A stretch of 64,000 nt of DNA, taken from assembly GCA_964440935.1 (NCBI GenBank), contig CAYTTY010000015.1:1-64000 (forward strand), given 5' to 3'. Made by a program: the position numbers and the translations under genes. Below the pieces are notes generated by a model. That model saw nothing but the letters and a program-made list of their open reading frames with translations, was not told the origin of the DNA and ran no database searches. The DNA comes from WJJR01 sp964440935 (GTDB taxonomy: Bacteria > Zixibacteria > MSB-5A5 > WJJR01). The first letter of the stretch is position 1. Each line of letters starts with the position of its first letter. This document shows, in pieces, positions 10,316 to 19,953 of the stretch.

Positions 10316-13300
10316 TTACGAACGTGCCGATTCTTCCTCACCTGTTTCCAGCAACGACAGAATACCCTCAAGCGGAATACGCACCCACTGGGGGCGGTTG
10401 TTTAATTCGTAGACGACTTCGTAGATGGCCTTTTCCAACAGATACGCATCCAATAGAACTTTCAACTCTTCCTGTGTTGTCGGCAGGAACGTGTCTTTGT
10501 CACATGTTTCAAGGTACGAATTGAGATAGGCGGCAGACACCCACCCATACCAGTATCGTCCCCAATGATCGAGCCGATCGCGGTCTTCCGGGATGGTCGC
10601 CGGTGACGTTCCACCCTCGGATGTGATCATCCGGCTGCGGACCATTGCGACGGCGTAATGGAACGAGCGCAACATTCCGGCCACATCGCGCAATGGGGAG
10701 CGTTTCAAGCGGCGTTCACTGATCGATCGGGTCGGTTCACCTTCGAAATCCATGATGACAAAGTCCTTCCCCGTGAAGAGAAGTTGTCCCAGATGAAAAT
10801 CACCATGTGTACGAATCCGTGAGGCGGACAGCTTCCGCTTTCGCAGTGCTTCGAAGAGTTTGATGAGACTGCTTTCGGCGTCGAGCACCTGGTTGGCCAC
10901 CGGGCGCGCGTCGGCGGGAATCGACGACGTTGATTTGCGCAGAAGTTCCAGCGCGCGTTTTGCCTGGCTGCGCATCGATTGGTAGATCGACCGCTGGTAG
11001 AGCGATGTAAACGACTGGCGGCTGAACGCCTGATCGGCATCGCTGCCAGCCAGGGCAATGTGCATTTCGGCCGTACGCTGACCGAGCAGTGCGGCATCGC
11101 CGATGTACGGGGCGATCATCTCCTCAGCGTGTTCCGGGATATCGTGATCATACAGGAGGAGACCCTGAGTCGTGTGCACATCCGGGGCGCCATCATCACG
11201 GCGTTCCGCCAGGGCCCGTTCGAAGTAGCGGCCAAGTGTATCCAACGTGTATGACCAAGCGTCGCCCTCATTGGGAATGTACGCCTGCATGATCCCCAAC
11301 GTCGTCGGCTGGCTGCGCCGGCCGCGCGTGTATTCCACGTAACCCGCCGTGGCCGGCGTGTGTTCAAAACGCGCGCGTGTCGTGAGAAAGCGGCCGATTT
11401 CGAGATCGGGATTAACGCCTGCATCGAGACGCCGGAACAATTTGAGGATCAGTCGATCACCATATAAGATCGATGTGTTGCTCTGCTCGGCGGCGGATAC
11501 GGCGGGATCCAGGTTACCCTCGGCTGCCAGCGATTTGAGCGGACGTAAGGCCGACGCTTTCACCTTACCGTGCACACCGCTGAATTGACGTCGTTTCTGA
11601 ATCGATGTGAGCATCAACTCGGCGAACTCCCGGTCGAACGGTGCGTCGTAAATGATACCCGCTTCGTTGGGACCTTCAACGGAGACGATGATGGATCCCG
11701 GCCACGTCTTGCGAATCTCCTCGGCGGCGTCTCCTTTGGCGAATGAAACGGGTACCTGATACGTATCGGGTTCGCCATCGACGTAATCGGCCTGCACCAG
11801 CAGCACTCGTACGTTTCGTGACAAGGGGATCACATCGGTCACACGGCACCCCTGCAGCTTTCGCGCCTTGCCACCAAACCAGCGGCGCAGCCCCAAGTAC
11901 GGCACCAGGTGCCGCTCGAACTGCCCGCGCAACTCGTCCTCAAAGACCGAGTCCCAACCGTCATGCACGGACATACGTGGAACGGATCGCTCGCGTTCTT
12001 CGAGGGCCATGTCTTCGACGCCCGGCTGGGTCAACGTGAACCAGAAAAACGCATGCGGACCCAGCGTAACCGCATAGAGATCGTCGTCGATGGGCGGGAA
12101 CGGCGTACGTCCGAACACCTCCACCGGCACCAATCCTGCGAATTCGCGGAGATCCAGTGTGACGTGTTGCGGGTATCGCGACAGATTGGCGACCACAACA
12201 ATCCGTTCATCCTCGTGTTCGCGCACAAACGCCAATGCCTTCGGGTTTTCCGGGCTCAGAAACGTCAATGTGCCACGCCCAAATGCCTGATAACGGGTGC
12301 GAACGTTGATCACGCGGCGCATCCACCAAAGCAACGAGTGCGGATTTTGATGTTGGGCTTCGACATTGACCGCCTGGTGATGGTATTCCGGTTCGATGAT
12401 GGCCGGGAGATAGAGCCGTTGTGCGCTGGCACGTGAAAAGCCGGCATTGCGGTCGGCGTTCCACTGCATCGGTGTACGGACACCGTTGCGGTCACCGAGG
12501 TACACATTATCACCCATCCCGATTTCATCGCCATAATAAATCACCGGCGTGCCGGGCAGCGAAAACAGCAATGCGGTCAGCAACTCGATGCGGCGACGAT
12601 CATTGCCGAGCAGCGGTGCGAGACGGCGACGGATACCCAGATTGATGCGCATTTGCGGATCGTGCGCATAGTTGCGGTACATGTAGTCCCGCTCTTCATC
12701 GGTCACCATTTCGAGCGTCAATTCATCGTGATTGCGCAGGAAGATCGCCCACTGGCAATTGTACGGAATGGATGGCGTCTGCTCTAAAATCTCAACAATC
12801 GGATAACGGCTTTCCATGCGCACCGCCATAAACAGTCGCGGCATCAATGGAAAATGGAATGCCATATGGCATTCGTCGCCATCGCCAAAGTAAGCACTGG
12901 CGTCCTCCGGCCATTGATTCGCTTCAGCCAGAAACATCCGATTCTTGTGCCGCTGATTGACATAGCGGCGCAGGTCTTTGAGATATGTATGAGTCTGCGG
13001 CAGATTCTCACAGTTGGAGTTGTCCTCTTCGTAGAGATAAGGCACCGCGTCCAAACGCAGTCCGTCAACACCCATGCCAAACCAGTAATCAAGCGTTTGT
13101 TTAACCGCGCGCCGCACGGCGGGACTCTCGAAGTTCAGATCGGGCTGGTGGGAATAGAAACGGTGCCAGTAGTACGCCTGTGCCACCGGGTCCCATGACC
13201 AATTGGACGATTCAAAATCCTGGAAGATGATGCGTGCTTCCTGATAGCGGTCGGGTGAATTGCTCCAGACATAGTAGTTGCGATGCGCCGAACCCGGCTT

Positions 13301-13687
13301 CGCCTTGCGCGCGCGCTGGAACCATTCATGCTGATCCGACGTGTGGTTGATCACCAACTCGGTGATGACACGCAGTCCCCGGTCTTGGGCCTCGCGTAAG
13401 AATGTCTTAAAATCACGCAACGTACCATAGTCGGGATGCACGTCGCCATAGTCGGCGATATCGTAACCGTCATCGCGCAGCGGTGACGGATAAAACGGCA
13501 GCAGCCAGAGAGCCGTGACGCCAAGCTCGCGCAGATAGTCGAGCTTCGATGTCAGCCCGGGGAAATCTCCGATCCCGTCACCGTCACTGTCGCAGAATGC
13601 ACGGACGTGCAGTTCATAGATGATGGCATCCTTGTACCACAGCGGATCGTCACGAAACAGCAGTTTTCGTTTTGACTTACGAGCCAT
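10316..13687 (-). CDS. treS: Trehalose synthase / maltokinase fusion (TreS-Mak)
   Basis: Residues about 1-560 are TreS, the GH13 isomerase interconverting trehalose and maltose: YELHVRAFCDSDGDGIGDF, VINHTSDQHEWFQ, nucleophile Asp213 in GVDGLRLDAVPYLYEE, FLRNHDELTLEM. Residues about 590-1123 are maltokinase: an N-terminal cap (RRWFGGKARKL) and a kinase lobe ending in THGDFHLGQLLFTGKDFVIMDFEGEP, with the catalytic Asp in HGDFHLGQ and the metal-binding Asp in IMDFEG. The chain therefore turns trehalose into maltose and then maltose-1-phosphate, the GlgE donor. TreS-Mak fusions are known in many bacteria. It starts 13 bases after glgE and precedes glgB, so the whole pathway is co-transcribed. Confidence 0.95.
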   Translation of the reverse strand: MARKSKRKLLFRDDPLWYKDAIIYELHVRAFCDSDGDGIGDFPGLTSKLDYLRELGVTALWLLPFYPSPLRDDGYDIADYGDVHPDYGTLRDFKTFLREAQDRGLRVITELVINHTSDQHEWFQRARKAKPGSAHRNYYVWSNSPDRYQEARIIFQDFESSNWSWDPVAQAYYWHRFYSHQPDLNFESPAVRRAVKQTLDYWFGMGVDGLRLDAVPYLYEEDNSNCENLPQTHTYLKDLRRYVNQRHKNRMFLAEANQWPEDASAYFGDGDECHMAFHFPLMPRLFMAVRMESRYPIVEILEQTPSIPYNCQWAIFLRNHDELTLEMVTDEERDYMYRNYAHDPQMRINLGIRRRLAPLLGNDRRRIELLTALLFSLPGTPVIYYGDEIGMGDNVYLGDRNGVRTPMQWNADRNAGFSRASAQRLYLPAIIEPEYHHQAVNVEAQHQNPHSLLWWMRRVINVRTRYQAFGRGTLTFLSPENPKALAFVREHEDERIVVVANLSRYPQHVTLDLREFAGLVPVEVFGRTPFPPIDDDLYAVTLGPHAFFWFTLTQPGVEDMALEERERSVPRMSVHDGWDSVFEDELRGQFERHLVPYLGLRRWFGGKARKLQGCRVTDVIPLSRNVRVLLVQADYVDGEPDTYQVPVSFAKGDAAEEIRKTWPGSIIVSVEGPNEAGIIYDAPFDREFAELMLTSIQKRRQFSGVHGKVKASALRPLKSLAAEGNLDPAVSAAEQSNTSILYGDRLILKLFRRLDAGVNPDLEIGRFLTTRARFEHTPATAGYVEYTRGRRSQPTTLGIMQAYIPNEGDAWSYTLDTLGRYFERALAERRDDGAPDVHTTQGLLLYDHDIPEHAEEMIAPYIGDAALLGQRTAEMHIALAGSDADQAFSRQSFTSLYQRSIYQSMRSQAKRALELLRKSTSSIPADARPVANQVLDAESSLIKLFEALRKRKLSASRIRTHGDFHLGQLLFTGKDFVIMDFEGEPTRSISERRLKRSPLRDVAGMLRSFHYAVAMVRSRMITSEGGTSPATIPEDRDRLDHWGRYWYGWVSAAYLNSYLETCDKDTFLPTTQEELKVLLDAYLLEKAIYEVVYELNNRPQWVRIPLEGILSLLETGEEESARS

Positions 13688-13700
13688 AATTGTCAGTCAC

Positions 13701-15749
13701 CTACAGGAAGTACTCAAAGTCGCGCTCGGACCGCACCCGCCGGCGCAGACGAAAGATGTGCGCGGGTTGATCCGACGGATGCAGCGAAATGAAATTGTGT
13801 GCGCCCTGCCACATGTAACGCGCTCCGGTCATCAAATCGTGCGCCTGGAACAGCTGATCCGGTTCGATGCCAAGCGCTTCCAGATTCAGATTGCTCCAGC
13901 CGCTGTGCGGATGGAAACAATCGAGCACAACGAAGACGAGGATGATGTTACTGAAGTCGTCTGTCCGTTTGCTGTAGCAGAGAATCTGATCATTATCGGT
14001 ATCATGGAAATCGAGATGCCAGTTGTTGTGCAGCGCCGGATTCTCTTTGCGAATCTGATTGATCCGAGAAATAAACGGCCGCAGACTTTCCGGTGCATTG
14101 AGATTCCAGTGCTTGATTTCATATTTCTCCGAATTCAGGTAGTCTTCACGCCCCGGCGCCAATGGCTCGTTCTGGCACAGTTCATAGGCTGGCCCGTAGA
14201 TGCCGTAGTGTGACGATAGGGTTGCGGCAAGGGACAGGCGGATTTGAAATGCCGGGCGCCCTCCCCACTGCATGTACTCGGTCAGGATGTCGGGTGTGTT
14301 CGGCCAGAAGTTGGGCCCAAAAAACTCACGCACAGTTGTCTGTGCCAATTCGGTTGCGTACGCACGCAGCTCATGGCGTGTGTTGCGCCAGGCGAAATAC
14401 GTGTACGACTGGTCGAATCCCAACTTCGCCAGTTGATACATGATCTTCGGACGGGTGAACGCTTCGGACAGGAAGATCACATCGGGATAGTCCCTGCGAA
14501 TCTCGCCGATCAGCCACTCCCAAAACGAAAACGGTTTGGTGTGGGGATTGTCGACGCGAAAGATGCGTACGCCCTGTTGAATCCAAAACTCAAACACGTC
14601 GCGCAGCTCGGCCCACAGGCTCTCCCACGACGGTGTGTCGAAGTTGATCGGGTAAATGTCTTCGTACTTCTTCGGCGGATTCTCGGCGTATTGAATTGTC
14701 CCGTCGGGCCGATGAACAAACCACTCCGGGTGCTCGGTCACATACGGATGGTCGGGACTGCACTGGAATGCGACATCGAGTGCGATGTCGATTCCGTATG
14801 ATGCGGCGGCATCGACCAAGTGTCGAAAGTCGTCGAGTGTACCCAGTTCGGGATGAACTGACTTATGTCCGCCGTCAGCACTGCCAATGGCCCAGGGGCT
14901 TCCCGGATCGTCAGGAGTACACTCCACTGCATTATTGCGCCCCTTCCGCTTGGTGGTGCCGATCGGATGAATCGGCGGCAGGTACAAGATATCGAACCCC
15001 ATGTCCGCCAGGTAGGGCAGGCGCTTTTCGCAATCGGCGAAGGTTCCGTGCTGTCCGGGTGTGTCGCTCGTCGAACGTGGGAACATCTCGTACCACGTTG
15101 AAAATCGTGCCTTCTTTCGGTTTACTGTCACCACGAGTTCACGTTCGTACCGGACGGCTGCGCTGCGGTCGGCCGCATCCCGCATCACCCGGAGTAACTC
15201 ATCACCGAGCGCCAATTCGGTCGCTTCCCGCACGCTCTCTTTGGAATGCATGGTCATCGCGACGGTCCGCAACAGGTTGGCGTCCGTCGATTGAGCACGC
15301 TCAATAGCGGCTTCCACGTACTGGGCACCGCGCAGCAGTTCAACCGTCACGTCCTGGCCGGCATCCACGCGCTTGCGCAAATCACGGCGCCAGGTTAAAA
15401 AGTAGTCGATCCAGGCTTCGAGCGTGTAGTGGTATTTCCCTAATTCGGTGACCACGAACGTTGCGCGCCAGCGGTCGTTGACTAATGGTTCGAGACGCGC
15501 CTCGTGCCATTCCGATTCACTCTCGTGACGATAAAGGAGCACACCGTCGAGAACATCATGGCCTTCTGCATAAATATCAGCTTCCACAGTCACCGACTCA
15601 TCCACAACTCGCTTAATCGGAAAACGACCGGCGTCGATTTCCGGATCAACGTGCTCGATAATCACACGTGCCGGAGGCAAGACGATGGCCTTTGGCTGTG
15701 CGCGGCGTTCTGCCGTTGTCTTGGATGTTCGTGTGCGTGACTTGCTCAC
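13701..15749 (-). CDS. glgE: Alpha-1,4-glucan:maltose-1-phosphate maltosyltransferase GlgE
   Basis: GlgE extends linear alpha-1,4-glucan with maltosyl units from maltose-1-phosphate, replacing the ADP-glucose route. The 682-residue protein has the N-terminal beta domain (PPARVIIEHVDPEID), a helical insert and the GH13_3 barrel. The diagnostic active-site stretch FRVDNPHTKPFSFW holds nucleophile Asp400, and FLSEAFTRPKIM holds acid/base Glu429; NPHTKP separates GlgE from ordinary amylases. Start is GTG at 15749, overlapping the glgX stop (GTGA). Together with TreS-Mak and GlgB it gives the complete GlgE pathway from trehalose to branched glucan. The first 22 residues are basic and low in complexity, so a slightly later start is possible. 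Confidence 0.96.
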   Translation of the reverse strand: MSKSRTRTSKTTAERRAQPKAIVLPPARVIIEHVDPEIDAGRFPIKRVVDESVTVEADIYAEGHDVLDGVLLYRHESESEWHEARLEPLVNDRWRATFVVTELGKYHYTLEAWIDYFLTWRRDLRKRVDAGQDVTVELLRGAQYVEAAIERAQSTDANLLRTVAMTMHSKESVREATELALGDELLRVMRDAADRSAAVRYERELVVTVNRKKARFSTWYEMFPRSTSDTPGQHGTFADCEKRLPYLADMGFDILYLPPIHPIGTTKRKGRNNAVECTPDDPGSPWAIGSADGGHKSVHPELGTLDDFRHLVDAAASYGIDIALDVAFQCSPDHPYVTEHPEWFVHRPDGTIQYAENPPKKYEDIYPINFDTPSWESLWAELRDVFEFWIQQGVRIFRVDNPHTKPFSFWEWLIGEIRRDYPDVIFLSEAFTRPKIMYQLAKLGFDQSYTYFAWRNTRHELRAYATELAQTTVREFFGPNFWPNTPDILTEYMQWGGRPAFQIRLSLAATLSSHYGIYGPAYELCQNEPLAPGREDYLNSEKYEIKHWNLNAPESLRPFISRINQIRKENPALHNNWHLDFHDTDNDQILCYSKRTDDFSNIILVFVVLDCFHPHSGWSNLNLEALGIEPDQLFQAHDLMTGARYMWQGAHNFISLHPSDQPAHIFRLRRRVRSERDFEYFL

Positions 15750-17884
15750 GACGGAACCTCTCTCTTCGGTTGCTTGAACACGGCCAGCGACCAGCCCGCC
15801 AGATCATAGGAGCTGTCACTGGGAACCTGATCGCCTTCACGCTCGGGATGCGCTGTATCGAATGCGAGTGTCCAGTGATCCCCGTAAGCGGCTTTGGGCA
15901 GCGCAAACGGGAGCGCTTCATGATGGGCGCTCATTAGAATCAAAAGCGAGTCGCCGACAATATGTTCACCGCGTTCATCCACTTCATCCATTTGGCCACC
16001 GGCGAGCATCATCCCGAAACTCAACGTGTGCGGCGCAGCCCACCGCTCATCGGTCATCGGTTGGCCGTCGGACGTCAGCCACACGATATCCTTCACCTCC
16101 GTGCCCCGAATCGCGCGTCCCTGAAAGAACCGTCGCCGTTGCAACACCGGTTGCTGCTGCCATAGGCGAACAATGCGTTTCGTAAAGTCCAATAATTGCT
16201 GGTCATCGTTACTCAAGTTCCAGTCGATCCACGTGAGTTCGTTGTCCTGGCAGTAGCCGTTGTTGTTGCCGTGTTGCGTGCGTCCCAATTCATCCCCATG
16301 GCTCATCATGGGTACGCCCTGTGACAACAACAGCGTGGCCAGGAAGTTCCGTTTGCGTTGGGCGCGCAAGCGGTGAATCGCAGGATCGTCGGAAGGTCCT
16401 TCCGCACCGGTGTTCCAACTGCGATTATCGTCGGTCCCGTCGCGGTTGTCTTCGCCGTTGGCATCGTTGTGCTTTTCATTATAGCTCACCAAATCATGCA
16501 GCGTGAAACCGTCATGACAGGTAATGAAATTGATGCTGGCGTGGGGACGGCGTCCGCCCTGTTCATAGAGATCGCTCGACCCACTGAGACGGGTTGCGAA
16601 TTCGGCCAACGTACCACCGTCGCCTTTCCAGAAACTGCGCACCGAGTCGCGGTATTTCCCGTTCCATTCGGCCCAGCCAACCGGGAAGTTGCCAACTTGG
16701 TAGCCGCCCTCGCCCAAATCCCACGGCTCGGCGATCAGCTTGACTTGCGACAGCACCGGATCCTGGGCGATGATATCAAAGAAGGCACTCAGTTTATCGA
16801 CGGCGAACAGCTCTCGCGCCAGCGCACTGGCCAGATCGAATCGGAAACCGTCGACGTGCATTTCGGTTACCCAGTACCGCAGGCTGTCCATGATCATTTG
16901 CAGCACACGCGGCTGGGTCATGTTCAGGGTGTTTCCCGTACCAGTAAAATCCTCGTAATACCGTGGATTGTCGGGGGACAGGCGGTAGTACGAGGCATTA
17001 TCAATGCCGCGGAGGGACAGTGTCGGCCCCATCTGATTCCCTTCCGCCGTGTGATTGTACACTACGTCGAGGATAACCTCGATACCTCGTGCGTGCAGTG
17101 CGCGGACCATGCGTTTGAATTCGTTGACCGCGCCGCGCGCCGTGCGCGATTCGGCGTACGAGCGCTCCGGCGCGAAGTACGCCAAAGTATCGTACCCCCA
17201 ATAATTGCTGAGCCCCTTTTCGTGCAGGTGGCGGTGATGGAGTTTCTCGTGGACCGGCATCAGTTCCAAGGCCGTGACGCCGAGATCGCACAGGTGTTTC
17301 AGAACCGGCTCGGTGGCCAACGCCGCGTAAGTACCACGCCGCTTCTCCGGAATGTCGGGATGACGTTGAGTGAGTCCTTTCACGTGCGCTTCATAGATCA
17401 GCGTTCGATGCCACGGCGTTTTCGGTGCCCGGTCATCTCCCCAGGTAAAGGCCGGATCGACGACGTAAGCCAAGGGAGCATACGCCGCGTTGTCGCGATT
17501 GTCTTTCGAGAGATCCTCTTTCTCATGTCCAATGCGATATCCAAACAGGGAGTCATTCCAGCGCACCGACCGCCCAATCGCTTTCGCGTAGGGATCAAGC
17601 ACAATCTTCTTTGGATTGAATCTGTGCCCATTCTCCGGTTCATATGGGCCATACACTCGATAACCGTACAATTGGCCGGGGTTGACATCGGGCAGGTATC
17701 CGTGCCAGATCTTCTGGGTGTTTTCCGTTAATGCAATGCGTTCGGATTCGCGACGCAGCCGCTCCGTATCGAACAGACACAGATCGACACCCGTAGCGTT
17801 TTCCGAGTAAAGTGCGAAGTTGACACCAGCACCATCCCACGTGGCACCTAGTGGGTACGGTTTTCCAGGCCAGATACGTTTCAT
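15746..17884 (-). CDS. glgX: Glycogen debranching enzyme GlgX (isoamylase-type)
   Basis: GH13_11 debranching enzyme that removes alpha-1,6 side chains from phosphorylase- or amylase-trimmed glucan. The 712-residue product starts PGKPYPLGATWDGAGVNFAL, with a CBM48 domain over about residues 10-110, then the catalytic barrel: DVVYNHTAEGNQMGP, nucleophile in MHVDGFRFDLASALARE, acid in LIAEPWDLG, and FITCHDGFTLHDLVSYNEKHN. These are textbook GlgX/TreX motifs. It is the first gene of the minus-strand operon and overlaps glgE by 4 bases. TreX-type enzymes supply linear maltodextrins to TreY, matching the treZY gene at the operon end. ATG at 17884 fits the family N-terminus. Confidence 0.96.
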   Translation of the reverse strand: MKRIWPGKPYPLGATWDGAGVNFALYSENATGVDLCLFDTERLRRESERIALTENTQKIWHGYLPDVNPGQLYGYRVYGPYEPENGHRFNPKKIVLDPYAKAIGRSVRWNDSLFGYRIGHEKEDLSKDNRDNAAYAPLAYVVDPAFTWGDDRAPKTPWHRTLIYEAHVKGLTQRHPDIPEKRRGTYAALATEPVLKHLCDLGVTALELMPVHEKLHHRHLHEKGLSNYWGYDTLAYFAPERSYAESRTARGAVNEFKRMVRALHARGIEVILDVVYNHTAEGNQMGPTLSLRGIDNASYYRLSPDNPRYYEDFTGTGNTLNMTQPRVLQMIMDSLRYWVTEMHVDGFRFDLASALARELFAVDKLSAFFDIIAQDPVLSQVKLIAEPWDLGEGGYQVGNFPVGWAEWNGKYRDSVRSFWKGDGGTLAEFATRLSGSSDLYEQGGRRPHASINFITCHDGFTLHDLVSYNEKHNDANGEDNRDGTDDNRSWNTGAEGPSDDPAIHRLRAQRKRNFLATLLLSQGVPMMSHGDELGRTQHGNNNGYCQDNELTWIDWNLSNDDQQLLDFTKRIVRLWQQQPVLQRRRFFQGRAIRGTEVKDIVWLTSDGQPMTDERWAAPHTLSFGMMLAGGQMDEVDERGEHIVGDSLLILMSAHHEALPFALPKAAYGDHWTLAFDTAHPEREGDQVPSDSSYDLAGWSLAVFKQPKREVPS

Positions 17885-18244
17885 GATTAGAGTCCAATTA
17901 ATGGCGATACGCCTTGTCAGTCAAGTGATTAGCGGACAACGATCCTGTCGATGCCCTGAAAGTCAAGTACAAATCTTTTCATAAATACAATCCTGAACGT
18001 ACGAGATGTTGAGTTCATATCCGATTTTGGCTGGTTTCCCCCGCACAGCCCGTCGGTTTTATCACCGCGAACTGACACCGTGCATTGTTGCCAACCCAAC
18101 CCATGATTGCCGTCAGCGACGCAAGACCACTGACGCCTTTTCCCAGTTCTTCGGTAGGGCCCCAAGCGAAACATCGCGATTGACAGTGCCGGAGCATATG
18201 GTACCTTCTACTGCCACCGTTGACGACATGAGGGGGAACAACGT
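17885..18244. promoter_or_regulatory. Divergent intergenic region between glgX and the ABC permease gene
   Basis: This 360-bp stretch must hold promoters for the glucan operon (minus) and the ABC permease (plus). On the minus strand TTGACT (17919-17924) and ATTAAT (17897-17902), 16 bases apart, form a weak candidate promoter close to the glgX start. A good ribosome site AGGGGG (18231-18236) lies 8 bases before the permease ATG. I see no small gene, riboswitch or strong palindrome here. Confidence 0.35.
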
Positions 18245-19549
18245 ATGCACGGCATCCTGACCATCTTCCTTAAAGAGACCCGCGACATCCTCCGCGACCG
18301 CCGATCGGTTGTGTCGATGGTGCTAGTGCCCATTCTGTTTTACCCGATCATCTCGATGGGATTGGGATCGCTGATTTCCTCCCAAGTGGAGAAGACGCGT
18401 GCAGACCGGCAGCCGGTCGCCGTGCTAGCCGCCGGATCGGAGACGTCCCTCCTCAACAGTCTATCGGAACAAGACAAGATCGAGGTGATCCCGTCCGACT
18501 CACTCAGAGGTGTACTTCAAACACTGAATGTGGAAGAATCTCTCTTCGATGATCGTGTGATCGCACAACTTGCCGATGGGGAATTCAAGAGCGTCCCCGA
18601 CTCTATTCGGGTGAGCGTGTATTACGAGTTGATTGCGAAAGAATGGGTACGCGCAGTTGTCGAGTTTCCCACGGTTCTCTCGAATGGTCCAAGCACCAGC
18701 GATAGCGTATTGATTCGGTTGTATACGGATCGGGAGGATCTGCCGTCGGAAATAACCGGAAACCACATCGAAACCTGGCTGGAGGGTGTACGCGATTCGC
18801 TTGTCTTCATGTCGCTGTCGGATTTGGGAGTCGACCGCAATGTGTTGGCACCGATTGCCTGGTCGTCACACGACGTCGCGCCAAAACAGAAGAAATCCGG
18901 AAAGATTCTGGCCTTATTCCTGCCATACTTCCTGATTATCCTGACCATGAGCGGCGGCATGTATCCCGCCCTCGACATCACCGCCGGTGAAAAAGAACGC
19001 CAGACATTGGAGACATTGTTGATGGCACCGGTGAGTCGCTCTGAGATTGCAATTGGAAAGTTCCTGACGGTGTTTCTCGCAGGGCTGGTGAGTATGATAC
19101 TGGCCACCGTGTCGATGACCGTATTCTCATCGTTCGGTGGTGCCGCGTTCTCGACTGGTGACGGTGAATTGCCGTTTTCATTGACAACGGAGACGGTGGC
19201 GTGGATCGCTCTGCTGATGATCCCAACCGCCATGCTGTTCGCGTCCATGCTCGTGGCGGTGTCGATCTCGGCGCGGTCATTCAAAGAGGGTCAAAGCTAC
19301 GTGACACCGCTTTTGCTCATGGTCATCATTCCCGCAATGATTACCTTCATCCCCGGAATCAATTTGAACTGGGCGTTGGCCATCGTCCCGGTGATCAATT
19401 TGTGTCTCGCCATGAAAGCTGTATTACTCGGCACACACGAGATTCCGTTGATCGTCGCCGTGTTCGCCACGACGGCGGTGTACGCCTCATTCATGTTGTT
19501 CGTAACCACACGGATTTTCGAACGGGAATCCGTCTTGTTCCGGACATGA
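18245..19549 (+). CDS. ABC transporter permease, ABC-2/NatB type
   Basis: Membrane subunit of an ABC exporter. The 434-residue protein opens with a typical cytoplasmic helix and first membrane segment (KETRDILRDRRSVVSMVLVP), followed by a roughly 200-residue extracytoplasmic domain and, from about residue 220, five or six membrane segments including the conserved TAGEKERQTLETLLMAPVSR motif of NatB-like permeases. No ATP-binding subunit is encoded next to it: upstream is the divergent glgX and downstream the DUF192 gene. It must pair with an ATPase encoded elsewhere, or the ATPase gene was lost. Substrate unknown; NatB relatives export sodium, others export peptides or drugs. The gene ends in an ATGA overlap with the next one. 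Confidence 0.85.
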   Translation: MHGILTIFLKETRDILRDRRSVVSMVLVPILFYPIISMGLGSLISSQVEKTRADRQPVAVLAAGSETSLLNSLSEQDKIEVIPSDSLRGVLQTLNVEESLFDDRVIAQLADGEFKSVPDSIRVSVYYELIAKEWVRAVVEFPTVLSNGPSTSDSVLIRLYTDREDLPSEITGNHIETWLEGVRDSLVFMSLSDLGVDRNVLAPIAWSSHDVAPKQKKSGKILALFLPYFLIILTMSGGMYPALDITAGEKERQTLETLLMAPVSRSEIAIGKFLTVFLAGLVSMILATVSMTVFSSFGGAAFSTGDGELPFSLTTETVAWIALLMIPTAMLFASMLVAVSISARSFKEGQSYVTPLLLMVIIPAMITFIPGINLNWALAIVPVINLCLAMKAVLLGTHEIPLIVAVFATTAVYASFMLFVTTRIFERESVLFRT

Positions 19550-19914
19550 TCGTCATCAACACCAGCAAAGGCGACCGCGTGGTCGCCGACCGTGTGGTCT
19601 GGGCCGGAACCAGCGCTGAGCGACGCAAAGGGCTGCTGGGACGGACGGAGATGTCCTCGAATGACGGAATGTACATCACACCATGCGAGTGGATTCACAC
19701 CTTCGGAATGAAATTCCCCATCGACGTCGCCTTCCCCGACAAACACGGACGCATTCTCCACGTGCATCATGCGCTGAAGCCGCGGCGCCTATCACGGCCC
19801 GTGCTGCGCGCCGACGGTGCACTCGAGTTGGCCGCCGGACGTTTGCGGGAAACGGACACAGAAGTCGGTGATGTGATCGCCTTCCAAGACGAAGAGGGTG
19901 ATACGCCGTCTTAG
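19546..19914 (+). CDS. DUF192 family protein
   Basis: A 122-residue single-domain DUF192 protein. Visible marks are the start of the domain in TSAERRKGLLGR, then GMYITPCEWIHTFGMKFPIDVAF and VGDVIAF near the end. The family fold is a small beta barrel of unknown function; many members are secreted, but this one shows no signal peptide and is probably cytoplasmic. I chose the ATG at 19546 because it overlaps the permease stop as ATGA and the domain begins right after it; the open frame upstream runs antisense-like through the permease gene. Translational coupling to the permease suggests joint expression, though no shared function is known. Confidence 0.85.
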   Translation: MIVINTSKGDRVVADRVVWAGTSAERRKGLLGRTEMSSNDGMYITPCEWIHTFGMKFPIDVAFPDKHGRILHVHHALKPRRLSRPVLRADGALELAAGRLRETDTEVGDVIAFQDEEGDTPS

Positions 19915-19927
19915 ACGCATCACCCTC
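19894..19927. terminator. Bidirectional hairpin between convergent genes
   Basis: GAGGGTGAT (19894-19902) and ATCACCCTC (19919-19927) make a 9-bp stem between the DUF192 gene (plus) and the DUF4382 lipoprotein gene (minus); the left arm overlaps the DUF192 3' end. There is no long T-run on either side, so it is a plausible but imperfect shared terminator. Confidence 0.45.
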
Positions 19928-19953
19928 TCGTGATTCTGTATTTACTCCACTAC

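Noticed and set aside
16358..17731. 457-codon open frame on the plus strand opposite glgX
   Set aside because: It is the antisense shadow of a well-supported GH13 gene; the translation has no protein-like motifs and no ribosome site.
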